Origin: JAAYFJ01 sp964344295
GTDB taxonomy: Bacteria > Bacillota > Clostridia > Tissierellales > Peptoniphilaceae
Reading direction: 5' to 3'
Length of the DNA: 64,000 nucleotides
Assembly (NCBI GenBank): GCA_964344295.1
Contig: CAYFMR010000003.1
Coordinates: 62,001-126,000 of the forward strand
The translations under genes were made by a program, and so were the position numbers. Shown here one piece after another: positions 24,395-33,871 of this stretch (positions are counted from its first letter, which is position 1; each line of letters opens with the position of its first letter). The notes beneath the pieces were generated by a model, which was not told the origin of the DNA, did no database searches, and was given only the letters and a program-made list of their open reading frames with translations.

Positions 24395-25933
24395 ATGCAG
24401 CAAAAAAGTAGTTTTCGTTTTACCATGAAGTCCGCCTTATTACTGCTCCTCGTAGCAGTTTTAGTGGTAGGTAGTGTGTGTTTACCACTAAGCACCATCG
24501 GCGGTGAAGGCAAAGTAGCCCAGGCGGCTACGACTGCGGGATCGGCAGATAAGCCGGCAAAATACGTGTTCTTGTTTATTGGAGACGGGATGGCCCACGT
24601 ACAAGTCAACGCAGCGCAAGTGTACCAAGGAAATCAAAATTATGGCGAAATTGCCGTGGACCGCATGAGTTTTACACAATTTCCCGTAGCCGGTGTCCAA
24701 TTGACCCAGGACTCCACCAGCTTTTGTCCGGACTCCGCTTCAACGGCCACGTCCATCAGTTCCGGATACAAAACGCACTCCGGCGTCATTGGCTTAGGTC
24801 CGGACAAGGAAGTGAAAAATGAGACCATGGCAGAAACGGCTCATAAACAAGGTAAGAAGGTGGGCATCATCTCCAGCGTCACCTTAAACCACGCCACTCC
24901 TGCTGCTTTTTACGCTCACGTCAACAGCCGTGGTGAATACTACACCATCGGAGAGCAAATGGCCGCATCCGGATTTGATTACTTTGCAGGCGGCTCCTTG
25001 GGTTCTCGAACCGGCAAAGAAAAAGATCAAAAAGACCTTTATGATGTATTAAAAGAAAAAGGCTACACCATTACAGAAACGAAAGATGCTTTTAAAGCCT
25101 TGAAAAAAGGTGATGAAAAAGTATATGCTGTCAGCCCTCGACTACAAGATAGCGGCTCCATGCCTTACACCATTGACCAACAAAAAGACGACATCACGTT
25201 AGCTGACTTTACGAAAAAAGGGATTGAATTATTGGATAACCCCAACGGCTTTTTCATGATGATTGAATCCGGTAAAATTGACTGGGCTTGTCACGCCAAT
25301 GATGCGGCAACGACCATTCATGAAGTGCAAGGTTTAAACGACAGCGTGAAAGTGGCTTTAGATTTTTACAAAAAACATCCGGAAGAAACGCTGATCTTGG
25401 TAACAGGAGACCATGAAACCGGAGGTTTGACGATTGGCCAAGCAGGAACAGGTTATGATACTGCGTTCTCCCTGATGCAAAAACAAACCATGAGTTACGT
25501 CGCCTTTGACGACATGTTCTCCGACTTAAAAGAAAAGAATCCCCAAATGACGATGAAAGACGTGTACCCCATTATCGAAAAGGTCTTTGGCTTAAAAGCC
25601 AAAGGAGATGAAAAAGATCCTTTTGTGCTTACCGCTTATGAACAAAAACAATTAGAACGTGCCTTTGCAGAAAGTATGAAGGCAGAGGATAAGCGTATGG
25701 AAGGTCAAGAGGCAGACATCCTCTACGGAGGTTATGAACCTTTGACGGTGACGATTACCCACCTTTTGAATCAAAAGACCGGCGTGGGTTGGACCAGCTA
25801 TGCTCACACCGGTGTGCCGGTAGCTGTCTACGGTATTGGTGCTCGTGGCGATCTCTTTAACGGCTACTATGACAACACAGCCATTTACACGAAGGTCATG
25901 GAAGCTATGGGTATGAAGGCTGGAGCCCAATGA
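24395..25933 (+). CDS. secreted alkaline phosphatase (PhoA family)
   Basis: A 512-residue exported phosphomonoesterase for phosphate scavenging. A long signal peptide (basic start, hydrophobic core to about residue 30, AQA near 44) precedes the domain. Catalytic features are FIGDG (Asp64), the nucleophile Ser114 in PDSAS, the zinc ligands in GDHETGG and the C-terminal YAHTG. GAAGGAGG lies 7 bases before the ATG; the longer upstream frame overlaps mnmA and is a shadow. The PhoP-like repeats upstream suggest induction under phosphate limitation. The stop overlaps the yibE start. Confidence 0.94.
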   Translation: MQQKSSFRFTMKSALLLLLVAVLVVGSVCLPLSTIGGEGKVAQAATTAGSADKPAKYVFLFIGDGMAHVQVNAAQVYQGNQNYGEIAVDRMSFTQFPVAGVQLTQDSTSFCPDSASTATSISSGYKTHSGVIGLGPDKEVKNETMAETAHKQGKKVGIISSVTLNHATPAAFYAHVNSRGEYYTIGEQMAASGFDYFAGGSLGSRTGKEKDQKDLYDVLKEKGYTITETKDAFKALKKGDEKVYAVSPRLQDSGSMPYTIDQQKDDITLADFTKKGIELLDNPNGFFMMIESGKIDWACHANDAATTIHEVQGLNDSVKVALDFYKKHPEETLILVTGDHETGGLTIGQAGTGYDTAFSLMQKQTMSYVAFDDMFSDLKEKNPQMTMKDVYPIIEKVFGLKAKGDEKDPFVLTAYEQKQLERAFAESMKAEDKRMEGQEADILYGGYEPLTVTITHLLNQKTGVGWTSYAHTGVPVAVYGIGARGDLFNGYYDNTAIYTKVMEAMGMKAGAQ

Positions 25934-27116
25934 GAGCCGAAACAAAATCTCGATCCTCGATGAACAGTCGATCGTGGAAGCTGGAGGCGGTGTACATTTT
26001 GTGCATCGCCATTTTGCTGGTCTTGCCCACCGGGTTTGAGAAGACACTTTACCGCCATGGGGAGCATGCTGTGGCCCGGGTATTGGATGTCAACAATAGT
26101 CAAGTCATCTCCGTGGGCGTGGTGACCACGGGAGAGCAACGTGTCCAAGCCGAACTCTTAAGCGGGGCGAGAAAGGGCGAAGTCGTCGAGGCGATGAATT
26201 TTTTTGAAGGACAATTGGAACGAGATCATCCGGTGGTGCCGGGAGATAAGTTGCTGCTGTTAAATGAATATAACGACGGCGGTGAGCTGATTTTTTCCTC
26301 GGTGGTGGATCACTATCGACTGCCGGCTTTGGCGGCGATGGTCGCTATTTTCGCCATCTTGTTGGTGATCACTTGTGGCCCCACTGGCTTGAAGACGGTA
26401 CTGAGCTTTACGTTCACGTTGCTTTTGATGTGGAAGGTGATGATCCCTTGGTTTTTGCGTGGCATATCACCCTTTTGGTAGCGATGGTCGTTGGCAATGT
26501 GATGACGGCAGGGACGATTCTTTTGGTGTCCGGATTTTGCCCTCGCTCTTACGGAGCCATCTTGAGCTCCTTGGGCTGCTCCTTGATCACTCTGTTTGTG
26601 GCACGGATTTTTATCTACTTTCTGAATCTAGACGGCAGTACGTTACCTTGGGTCGAAGGACTCTACTATGCCGGGTATGGCCAGATCCACTTGGGGGCCA
26701 TCTTACAGGCCGCTGTGTACCTGGGCTGCTCCGGTGCCATTATGGACCTGTCTTTGGATATCAGTGCTACGCTGGAAGAAGTGAAGAAAGCCAATCCCGC
26801 CATCTCCTCCAAGGAGCTATTTCGCTCCGGTTTAACGGTAGGTCGTACGGTGGTGGGAGCGGAGACGACGTTGTTGTTACTGGCCTATATGGGGACGTCG
26901 CTGACCATTCTCATGGTGATCATGACCCAGGGGACGCCTTTGCTCAGCGTGCTTACGTCAAAAGCCATGCCGACAGAACTGCTTTACACCTTTGCCGGTT
27001 GCATTGGTTTGGTGTTTGTGCCACCGGTGACCTCATTGGCTACGATTTGGCTGATGAACCGCGTGGAGGAAACGGAGCTTTCACAGGGTGCTGATATGGG
27101 GAGTCAAACCAGCTGA
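25930..27116 (+). pseudogene. YibE/F family membrane protein, frameshifted
   Basis: Two overlapping frames together encode one YibE/F protein of about 395 residues. The first (25930-26481) has a signal-like anchor, a soluble domain and two membrane helices, and stops at TAG 26479 just after WFLRGISPF. The remaining helices continue in the -1 frame (LLVAMVVGNVMTAG onward) to 27116. Adding one T to the run at 26473-26476 would rejoin them as PFLVAMVVG. It may be a true inactivating mutation, a sequencing error at the homopolymer or, less likely, programmed slippage. The ATG overlaps the alkaline phosphatase stop (ATGA). Function of YibE/F is not established. Confidence 0.8.
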
Positions 27117-27181
27117 CCAGGCTAGCAGAATCGGTGCGGAGAGAGCCACGGGTGACATGAATGAAGAACAGATTCACTTTC

Positions 27182-27212
27182 AAAAAACTTCCGAGATACG
27201 GAAGTTTTTTTG
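27182..27212 (+). terminator. terminator after yibE/F
   Basis: AAAAAACTTCCG / CGGAAGTTTTTTT hairpin with a 5-base loop. Confidence 0.85.
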
Positions 27213-27297
27213 TGCTCCAAGGGTCTGTAATTAGCGTTTTTCTAGCTTATCAGGTGGTTTTGTAGTATAATATAAAAGATTAGGATGAGGAGGGTAT

Positions 27298-28272
27298 ATG
27301 GAAAACATAAAAAAGACATTTTATTTTGACCAAGATAGTCTCATGGAGATGGTGGGGCAACTGGACTGCTACCTCAATCTTTTGAATGATAGATTAGAAG
27401 TGAACCTGACCGTTGAGGAAGATGGCTTGGCGGTAGAAGCCTCTCAGGAAAAAGTGGAGCGCGTGGAGAAGGTGTTATCTTTGATGGACCAGATGCGTCG
27501 CTCTTATAAGCGGTTGGAGCGTAAGGATGTAGAGTATGCCATTGAGTCTGTCTGGGAGGATAAAGAAGACCAAGTGATCAAGACGATGAGTGAAGTGATC
27601 ATTCACGCAGACTCAGGTCGCATGATCCGTCCCAAGACGTTGGGCCAACGGCAGTATGTAGATGCCATGGCACAGTCTGACGTGACGTTTTGCATCGGCC
27701 CTGCCGGGACGGGAAAGACTTATCTGGCCATGGCTATGGCGGTGAAGGCATTTAAAAATCGTGAAGTGCACCGTATCATCCTGACGCGCCCGGCGGTGGA
27801 AGCCGGGGAGAACCTGGGTTTTTTGCCGGGGGATTTGCAAAACAAAGTGGATCCTTACTTGCGCCCTCTCTACGATGCCTTGTTTGATATTTTAGGCTAC
27901 GAAAAATACCAGCGCTATGTGGAAAAAGGCATGATTGAAGTGGCACCATTGGCGTATATGCGCGGGAGGACTCTGGATCACTCGTATATTATCCTCGATG
28001 AGGCACAAAACACGACCAATGAGCAGATGAAAATGTTTTTAACCCGCATGGGTTATGGTTCCAAGGCCGTCATCACCGGCGATGTGACCCAAATTGACTT
28101 GCCGCGCGGGAAGCAATCGGGGCTAAAGACGGTGACGGAAATCCTCCAGGACATTGCGGGGCTTTCCTTTGTGTATTTGAATAGAAGAGATATTGTACGT
28201 CACCCCATGGTCCAAAAGATCATCGAAGCTTATGAAAAGCATGAACAGGAGGAGACGGGGACTCCTTCGTAA
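27298..28272 (+). CDS. phoH: PhoH family ATPase/RNase-like protein
   Basis: A 324-residue PhoH-like protein. The P-loop is GPAGTGKTYLA, followed by RPAVEAGENLGFLPGD, Walker B IILDEAQNTT and ITGDVTQIDLP. An N-terminal part of about 100 residues precedes the ATPase core. PhoH proteins are linked to RNA metabolism, and this gene almost always precedes ybeY in Firmicutes. AGGAGG lies 4 bases before the ATG and TATAAT (27266-27271) marks its promoter, although no good -35 is visible. It opens the long operon that runs to the RNase P RNA gene. Confidence 0.93.
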   Translation: MENIKKTFYFDQDSLMEMVGQLDCYLNLLNDRLEVNLTVEEDGLAVEASQEKVERVEKVLSLMDQMRRSYKRLERKDVEYAIESVWEDKEDQVIKTMSEVIIHADSGRMIRPKTLGQRQYVDAMAQSDVTFCIGPAGTGKTYLAMAMAVKAFKNREVHRIILTRPAVEAGENLGFLPGDLQNKVDPYLRPLYDALFDILGYEKYQRYVEKGMIEVAPLAYMRGRTLDHSYIILDEAQNTTNEQMKMFLTRMGYGSKAVITGDVTQIDLPRGKQSGLKTVTEILQDIAGLSFVYLNRRDIVRHPMVQKIIEAYEKHEQEETGTPS

Positions 28273-28287
28273 AATTGAGGTGATGAA

Positions 28288-30330
28288 GTGAAAAAAATGA
28301 CCGAGAAAAATGCAGAAACTCCGCGTAAAATGTGGCCTTTGTTATTGATCTACGCGGTGGTATTGGTCCTACTGATTAACTTCGGTCGCTGGATGACCAC
28401 CAATCAGTTGACGGTGGGACAACGCGTAAAAGAGTCTATTTATAGCGTTAAGGACTTTCGTAACACCGTCAGAGAAGACCAGCTCAAGGAGGAAGCGGCA
28501 TCCCGGGTGGAAGTGGTCTATAAGCGCATCCCCCAGGTACCGGTCACCATTCGGGAAAATCTCAACACTTTTTTTGACACGGCGCAAAAGTTGCGCATCA
28601 ATACGAATTTAACAGAAGAAGATCGTATTAACCAGCTTACGGAGGAGCTGGGATTTTCCCGGGAAGCGGCTCAAGCCGTGTTGAGTCTGGGCTATCATGA
28701 TATGAATTATTTGGAAGTCATCGTTAATGACTTATTAAGCCAGTGGTTAGCGGCTGGGATTCGTGATACCAGTGGCACCGTGATTAAGGATAAGGCCACA
28801 GAAGCGTTGGCCAACTTTGACATCACGGACGCGCAACGTTTAGCTGGGGTGGAGATCCTGGAAACGCTAATCATTCCCAATGAAATCGTGGACACCCAAG
28901 CAACGAATGCCTTAAGGGAAGATGCCATGGCCGAGGTGGGGCCTATGGAGGTCAAAAGGGGTGATTTACTCTTTGAAAAAGGGCATGTGCTCACGGCATC
29001 AGATATTGAAGTCTTGGGGATTGCGGGGATTGTAGACATCAGTTCCGGCATGTCCCGTATGAAAAGCGTAAGCCTGTCTGTCGTGATCATCTTATTGACA
29101 TTGATGTGGTACTACATCGCCCAGAACATGGGCCTTTTTCAAGGCGATCGCAGCACCTTGGCACTGACCTTTATGTTGGACTTGATTATGCTGATACTGC
29201 CCTTATTTTTGACCAAGGAGTTGTTTTGGCTTTGGCCTGTAGTGGCAATGATGCTCTTGTCTCGTACGTTGGTGGGAGATCGACTGGCTTTATTTAATTT
29301 TTTCTATGTCTGTGCGATGATCTTGGTCCTTTATGGCGTGGATGTGTCCCAGCTGGTGGTGTTGATTATGGTGGGATGGTCCGTGCTATGGCTGTCCAAC
29401 AATGTTGAACGCTATGGCCGTTCGCATATGATTGTCATCAGTTTGTTGGCATCGTTTTGCGGGGTCGTGTTGTTGGTGGCTTTGGAAGGGAGCAAAGGTT
29501 CTTTGGACTGGTCGATTTGGCGCCCCTTGGTGTATCTCATGGGCAATGGCCTGCTATCATCCATTGTCTACATTGGGACATTGCCGTTGTGGGAAAACTT
29601 TTTCGATCGCTTGACGACGGAAAGGCTTTTAGAACTTTCCAATCCCCAGCGTAAGCTCCTGCGGGACTTAGTGGAGCAGGCACCTGGCACTTACCAACAC
29701 AGCTTGATTGTGGCGAACCTGACCGAAGCCTGTGCCCGTGCCATCGGAGCAGATGGCTTATTGTGCCGTGTCGGGGCTTATTACCATGACATTGGCAAGA
29801 CCAAGAATCCCTATTATTTTAAAGAAAATCAACAAGAGGATAGTGTACACGACCTCTTATCCAATTATGACAGTGCCCAGGTCATTATCGATCACATCAA
29901 AGTCGGAGAAAAAATGGCCAGAGAGGCGGGACTGCCAGACCGCATCGTACAATTTATTACAGAACACCATGGGGACTCTCTCGTGCGTTATTTCTACAAC
30001 ACGGCGGTCAACGAAGGGGAAAACCCCAACCGTGCTGACTACTCTTATCCGGGGCCCAAACCGCAAAGCCGGGAAACGGCGATTATGATGATTGTTGACA
30101 GCGTGGAAGCGGCAGCGCGGACTCTGGAAGTTAAAAATGAGGAGAATTTCCGCGCGTTGGTGGGCAAAATCATTCGTGGAAAAGCGGATGAGGGACAATT
30201 TGATGAGTGCCCCCTGAAGTTGGAAGAGTTATATGTGGTGAAAGAGACCTTAGTGCAATCTTTGATGGACATGTACCATGAGAGGATTGCCTATCCGGAG
30301 GAGAAAAAGGCGATTGAAACTACTAATTGA
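28288..30330 (+). CDS. pgpH: 7TMR-HD cyclic-di-AMP phosphodiesterase
   Basis: A 680-residue membrane protein. Order of domains: N-terminal helix (about residues 13-30), a large extracytoplasmic 7TMR-HDED domain (about 45-255), about seven membrane helices (260-450) and a cytoplasmic HD domain with YYHDIGKTKNPYYF and HHGDSL. PgpH-type proteins degrade c-di-AMP, which controls potassium and wall homeostasis. The start is a GTG at 28288 after GAGGTG. The gene overlaps ybeY by 17 bases with the start used here. Confidence 0.94.
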   Translation: MKKMTEKNAETPRKMWPLLLIYAVVLVLLINFGRWMTTNQLTVGQRVKESIYSVKDFRNTVREDQLKEEAASRVEVVYKRIPQVPVTIRENLNTFFDTAQKLRINTNLTEEDRINQLTEELGFSREAAQAVLSLGYHDMNYLEVIVNDLLSQWLAAGIRDTSGTVIKDKATEALANFDITDAQRLAGVEILETLIIPNEIVDTQATNALREDAMAEVGPMEVKRGDLLFEKGHVLTASDIEVLGIAGIVDISSGMSRMKSVSLSVVIILLTLMWYYIAQNMGLFQGDRSTLALTFMLDLIMLILPLFLTKELFWLWPVVAMMLLSRTLVGDRLALFNFFYVCAMILVLYGVDVSQLVVLIMVGWSVLWLSNNVERYGRSHMIVISLLASFCGVVLLVALEGSKGSLDWSIWRPLVYLMGNGLLSSIVYIGTLPLWENFFDRLTTERLLELSNPQRKLLRDLVEQAPGTYQHSLIVANLTEACARAIGADGLLCRVGAYYHDIGKTKNPYYFKENQQEDSVHDLLSNYDSAQVIIDHIKVGEKMAREAGLPDRIVQFITEHHGDSLVRYFYNTAVNEGENPNRADYSYPGPKPQSRETAIMMIVDSVEAAARTLEVKNEENFRALVGKIIRGKADEGQFDECPLKLEELYVVKETLVQSLMDMYHERIAYPEEKKAIETTN

Positions 30331-30787
30331 CTATGATCGAGAAGAAGAGGAGCGTCCTTGGACACCAGCTTTGCAAAAGGCGATGGAGGTCGCTCTTCGT
30401 CTTGAAGGGAAGAATTCAGAGGATTATGAAATCAGCTTAAGCTTTGTCGATGATGCGGAGATTCGAGCCTTAAATCGCGATTATCGAGGTGTCGATAAGG
30501 TGACGGACGTGCTATCCTTTCCCATGGATGAGGATTTTCCCGTATTGCCGGTGATGCTTGGCGATATTGTCATCAACTTGGAACAGGCGAAGCGACAAGG
30601 GGAGGACTACGGTCATGGGTTGGCTCGAGAACTGGTCTATCTCGTGGTCCATAGCATGTTTCATCTGTTAGGCTATGACCATGAAGAGTTAGAAGACAAA
30701 AAGAAGATGCGGCAACGGGAAGAAGCGGTGATGCAGGAGTTGGATTTATCCCGAGAGGAAGGAGATCAGGATGAGACGTCATCATAA
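30314..30787 (+). CDS. ybeY: endoribonuclease / rRNA maturation factor YbeY
   Basis: A 157-residue zinc metalloprotein needed for 16S rRNA 3'-end processing and ribosome quality control. The zinc motif HX3HX5H is seen as HSMFHLLGYDH near residue 118. I chose a TTG start at 30314, 10 bases after GGAGGAG, because it gives the usual N-terminus (KLLIDYD); the ATG at 30278 would lengthen the overlap with pgpH and adds an arginine-rich stretch not expected in the family. The 3' end overlaps the next gene by 17 bases. Confidence 0.9.
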   Translation: MKLLIDYDREEEERPWTPALQKAMEVALRLEGKNSEDYEISLSFVDDAEIRALNRDYRGVDKVTDVLSFPMDEDFPVLPVMLGDIVINLEQAKRQGEDYGHGLARELVYLVVHSMFHLLGYDHEELEDKKKMRQREEAVMQELDLSREEGDQDETSS

Positions 30788-31832
30788 GATACTGGGCGTA
30801 TTGCTTTGTTTATTACTGTTACTGCCAGGGTGCGGCACAAAAATCGAGCAGGTACCGGTGGACGAACCGGAGCCAGTGGAGCCGGTGGAAGAGGCGCCGG
30901 CCATTCGCTCCTACTTAAGCGGATGGGAAATTGAGCCGGATCGGTTAAAGCTGCGCCCGATGGCTGTCATGTTGGATAATCATCCTCAAGCCCGATGGCA
31001 ACACAATATCACCTTAGCTGACCTAGTCTACGAGATTCCGGTGGAAGGCACCTATACCCGCTATATGGCGCTTTTTTTAACCAATGAGCCGGACGAGATC
31101 GGCTCCGTGCGCTCAGCGAGACCGTACTTTGTGCGTCTGGCTGAAGAGTATCAGGCTGTTTATGTCCATGCGGGTGGCAGCGAAGAAGCGAAGAGCCTAG
31201 CTCACAACTCTACGTCCGTGATTGATATGGATGCCATTGTGGCCTCGCCGACGGAGTTTTGGCGAGTAGACCACAAAAAAGCGCCCCACAATCTTTACAC
31301 TTCTTCCGAGGCTATTCGCCAGTTCGAAAAGAACCACGGCGGTACACAGGCAGTGGATGTCGTGGAGCGATTCCAATTTGAAGACGAGCCGACGGTACGA
31401 GGCGATGGGGCTTCAGATGTGATCATTCGATACTTTGCTGATAACGAAACAGAGTATCGTTTCGATGAGGCATCACATACTTATCGCCGCTATAAAGACG
31501 GGGTCTTACACATTGACGAAAAAGACGAAACGGAGTTGGCCGTGGCCAACATCATCATCCAACGTGTGGAAAGTCGCGTGATCGATCAGGAAGGCCGTCT
31601 GGCTGTGGATGTGGTGGGTGCAGGCGAAGGGATGCTTTATACACAAGGACAAAAATGGCCCATCACCTGGTCAAAAACCTCGGAGGATGCTCCTACGACC
31701 TACCGACAAGAAAATGGGGAGCCGTTGACCCTGGTGCCCGGTCAGACGTGGATTCAAGTGATTGACCAAAGAACGACAGTAGAGGATCAAGAGGAAGCGT
31801 CGGAAACAGACCAAGGAGAAGATACCCCATGA
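30771..31832 (+). CDS. DUF3048 domain lipoprotein (YerB-like)
   Basis: A 353-residue lipoprotein: basic start, hydrophobic core and lipobox LLPGC (Cys22), a Pro/Glu-rich linker, then a DUF3048 domain (PMAVMLDNHPQARWQ, GSVRSARPYFV, VHAGGS) in two parts, and an acidic C-terminal tail. DUF3048 proteins such as YerB are extracytoplasmic with no established activity. It interrupts the usual ybeY-diacylglycerol kinase-cdd order: no dgkA is present. GAAGGAGAT precedes the ATG, which overlaps ybeY; the stop overlaps cdd (ATGA). Confidence 0.85.
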   Translation: MRRHHKILGVLLCLLLLLPGCGTKIEQVPVDEPEPVEPVEEAPAIRSYLSGWEIEPDRLKLRPMAVMLDNHPQARWQHNITLADLVYEIPVEGTYTRYMALFLTNEPDEIGSVRSARPYFVRLAEEYQAVYVHAGGSEEAKSLAHNSTSVIDMDAIVASPTEFWRVDHKKAPHNLYTSSEAIRQFEKNHGGTQAVDVVERFQFEDEPTVRGDGASDVIIRYFADNETEYRFDEASHTYRRYKDGVLHIDEKDETELAVANIIIQRVESRVIDQEGRLAVDVVGAGEGMLYTQGQKWPITWSKTSEDAPTTYRQENGEPLTLVPGQTWIQVIDQRTTVEDQEEASETDQGEDTP

Positions 31833-32215
31833 AGCCGGAAGAACTGATTGCCCTGGCGCGACAGGCCAAAGAAAACGCCTACGCCCCCTACTCTCATTAC
31901 CGCGTGGGCGCTGCACTGGTAACAGCCGATGGCACCACGTTTACCGGGGTTAATGTGGAAAATGCCAGTTACGGGGCTACTATTTGTGCTGAACGGGTGG
32001 CCATGCTGAAAGCGGTCAGCGAAGGTCATCGCCGACTGGTAGCGCTGGCTATTGCGGCCGATGCGCCGTGGCCTTACCCCTGTGGCATCTGTCGCCAGGT
32101 CATGGAAGAATTTAACCCGGAGATGGCGGTTTATGTAGCGGGAGAAGGTGAAGCGTATGAAAGTTATACGTTGGCACAGCTTTTGCCCCGAAGTTTCAAT
32201 AGCCGCAATTTGTAA
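31829..32215 (+). CDS. cdd: cytidine deaminase
   Basis: A 128-residue zinc enzyme of pyrimidine salvage that deaminates cytidine and deoxycytidine. The two zinc motifs are CAERVA (with the catalytic Glu) and PCGICRQV, and the N-terminal YSHYRVGAALVT is typical of the homotetrameric form. It overlaps the DUF3048 gene by 4 bases and is followed 9 bases later by era, its usual neighbour in Firmicutes. Confidence 0.96.
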   Translation: MKPEELIALARQAKENAYAPYSHYRVGAALVTADGTTFTGVNVENASYGATICAERVAMLKAVSEGHRRLVALAIAADAPWPYPCGICRQVMEEFNPEMAVYVAGEGEAYESYTLAQLLPRSFNSRNL

Positions 32216-32224
32216 GGAGGCCAT

Positions 32225-33106
32225 ATGCATTCTGGATTTGTTAGTGTCATAGGTAGACCGAACGTGGGAAAATCCACGCTGCTAAATCGAGTCATGGGGG
32301 AAAAGCTCACCATCGTCTCAGATAAGCCACAAACGACGAGAAACCGTATTAACCTCATCTATACCAACGAGAACATGCAGGTGATCTTTGTGGATACGCC
32401 AGGGGTGCAACGGCCGAAGAACGCCTTAGGGGAATACATGTTGCAGATTTCCACGACCCAGTTAAACGATATGGACTTAATTCTGTACGTGGTGGATATG
32501 TCTAAGGAAATAGGTGTGCTAGAGCAGCTGATTTTGGATACGCTTCGATCTGTGAAGGTGCCTGTGGTGCTTTTGATCAATAAAATCGACACGGTTCCCA
32601 AAGAGGAAGTCATCCAAGTGATGGACTTGTTTCATCAAGTGCGTGATTTTGCGGCGATCATCCCCATCTCCGCTGTGACAGGAGAAGGGGTGGACGTGAT
32701 GATGGAGACCATCTATGAGCAATTGCCTGAGGGGCCGCAGTACTATCCTGCAGATATGATCACTGATCAACCGGAAAAATTCATCATTGCGGAAATGGTC
32801 CGCGAGAAGGCCATGCAGTTGCTGTCCGAAGAAGTGCCTCACGGAGTCTTTGTAGAAGTGGAGAGCATGAAGGAGCGGGAGGGTAAGCCTCTGGTGGACA
32901 TTCAGGCCGTCATTTATGTGGAACGAGAAAGTCACAAGGGCATTGTGATAGGCAAGGGCGGGCGGATGTTAAAAGACATCGGCTCACTGGCGCGGGAAGA
33001 CATCCAGCGTTTGCTGGGCACCAAGGTGCACCTGGAGCTTTGGGTGAAGGTGGAGCCTAGGTGGCGAGAACGCAAGGCTAAGATCAGCCAATTTGGCTAT
33101 CAATAG
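32225..33106 (+). CDS. era: GTPase Era
   Basis: A 293-residue GTPase that binds 16S rRNA near its 3' end and assists 30S assembly. The G motifs are GRPNVGKST (residues 7-15), DTPGVQ and NKID; the C-terminal KH RNA-binding domain shows VIGKGGRMLKDIG. AAGGAGG precedes the ATG. It is placed between cdd and recO, the common Firmicute order, and shares the pathway of YbeY encoded upstream. Confidence 0.97.
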   Translation: MHSGFVSVIGRPNVGKSTLLNRVMGEKLTIVSDKPQTTRNRINLIYTNENMQVIFVDTPGVQRPKNALGEYMLQISTTQLNDMDLILYVVDMSKEIGVLEQLILDTLRSVKVPVVLLINKIDTVPKEEVIQVMDLFHQVRDFAAIIPISAVTGEGVDVMMETIYEQLPEGPQYYPADMITDQPEKFIIAEMVREKAMQLLSEEVPHGVFVEVESMKEREGKPLVDIQAVIYVERESHKGIVIGKGGRMLKDIGSLAREDIQRLLGTKVHLELWVKVEPRWRERKAKISQFGYQ

Positions 33107-33114
33107 GAGGGCTT

Positions 33115-33861
33115 ATGCAGGTTAAAGGTGTGGTCTTAAAGGCGATACCCTATCGGGAAACCTCCAAGATCATCCACCTGCTCACCAGAGAGTTAGGTAA
33201 GATCTCGGTGATGATTCGGGGAGCCTATCGGTCTAATAACCGCATGGGTTTGATTACGGAAGTTTTTTCCATGGGCACCTTTTATGTAAGCGAGGGGCAG
33301 GGCGACTTTTATTATTTAAACGAGGTAGACTTGTACTCGACAAATTACGGGATGCGCATGGATTACCGACGACTTTTGGTTGCATCTTACATGATGGAGG
33401 TCATTGAGAAAACGAGCCATAGCGCCCTAATTGATGAGAAGGTCTTTGATATGGTGGTCGTGGCCTTGGCGGACTTGGAGGAGAGGGAAGGAAACTTTGA
33501 GGCGTTTCTCGTGGCGTTTATGCTGAAGTGGGCCACGTTAACCGGGTATCGACCGGAACTATTTTATTGTGCTATTTGTGGCGATGATGAAGGTCATGTG
33601 GCGGGATTTTCCATAGAGGCCGGAGGGTTAGTGTGTCGCAACTGTCGCCAAAGGACGCCGCTATATCGAGTCGACAAGGCCATGGTGGATGCGATGAAGT
33701 TTTTACTATATCGCCCGTTTCGACAGGTGGATGATGTGGACTGGGATGAGTTCATGTTGAAGGCCATATATCAAATTTTGGAATCTTATATTTTATATCA
33801 TATTGACCAACGACGGCTAACGACCAGTCGTATGCTAAAAGATTTATGGACGAAGGAGTAA
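33115..33861 (+). CDS. recO: DNA repair protein RecO
   Basis: A 248-residue recombination mediator that helps load RecA with RecF and RecR. The N-terminal OB fold is recognisable (KGVVLKAIPYRETSKIIHLLTRELG), and the C-terminal zinc site has CAICG and CRNC. It lies 8 bases after era with an AGGAGGG binding site and 10 bases before glyQ. Confidence 0.94.
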   Translation: MQVKGVVLKAIPYRETSKIIHLLTRELGKISVMIRGAYRSNNRMGLITEVFSMGTFYVSEGQGDFYYLNEVDLYSTNYGMRMDYRRLLVASYMMEVIEKTSHSALIDEKVFDMVVVALADLEEREGNFEAFLVAFMLKWATLTGYRPELFYCAICGDDEGHVAGFSIEAGGLVCRNCRQRTPLYRVDKAMVDAMKFLLYRPFRQVDDVDWDEFMLKAIYQILESYILYHIDQRRLTTSRMLKDLWTKE

Positions 33862-33871
33862 GGGGGACACT

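Noticed and set aside
26470..26481. Canonical -1 programmed frameshift site in yibE/F
   Set aside because: The sequence around the T run does not form an X-XXY-YYZ slippery heptamer in the zero frame and no clear downstream hairpin is seen; an indel explains it better.
33862..33871. T-box leader for glyQS
   Set aside because: Only 10 bases separate recO and glyQ.
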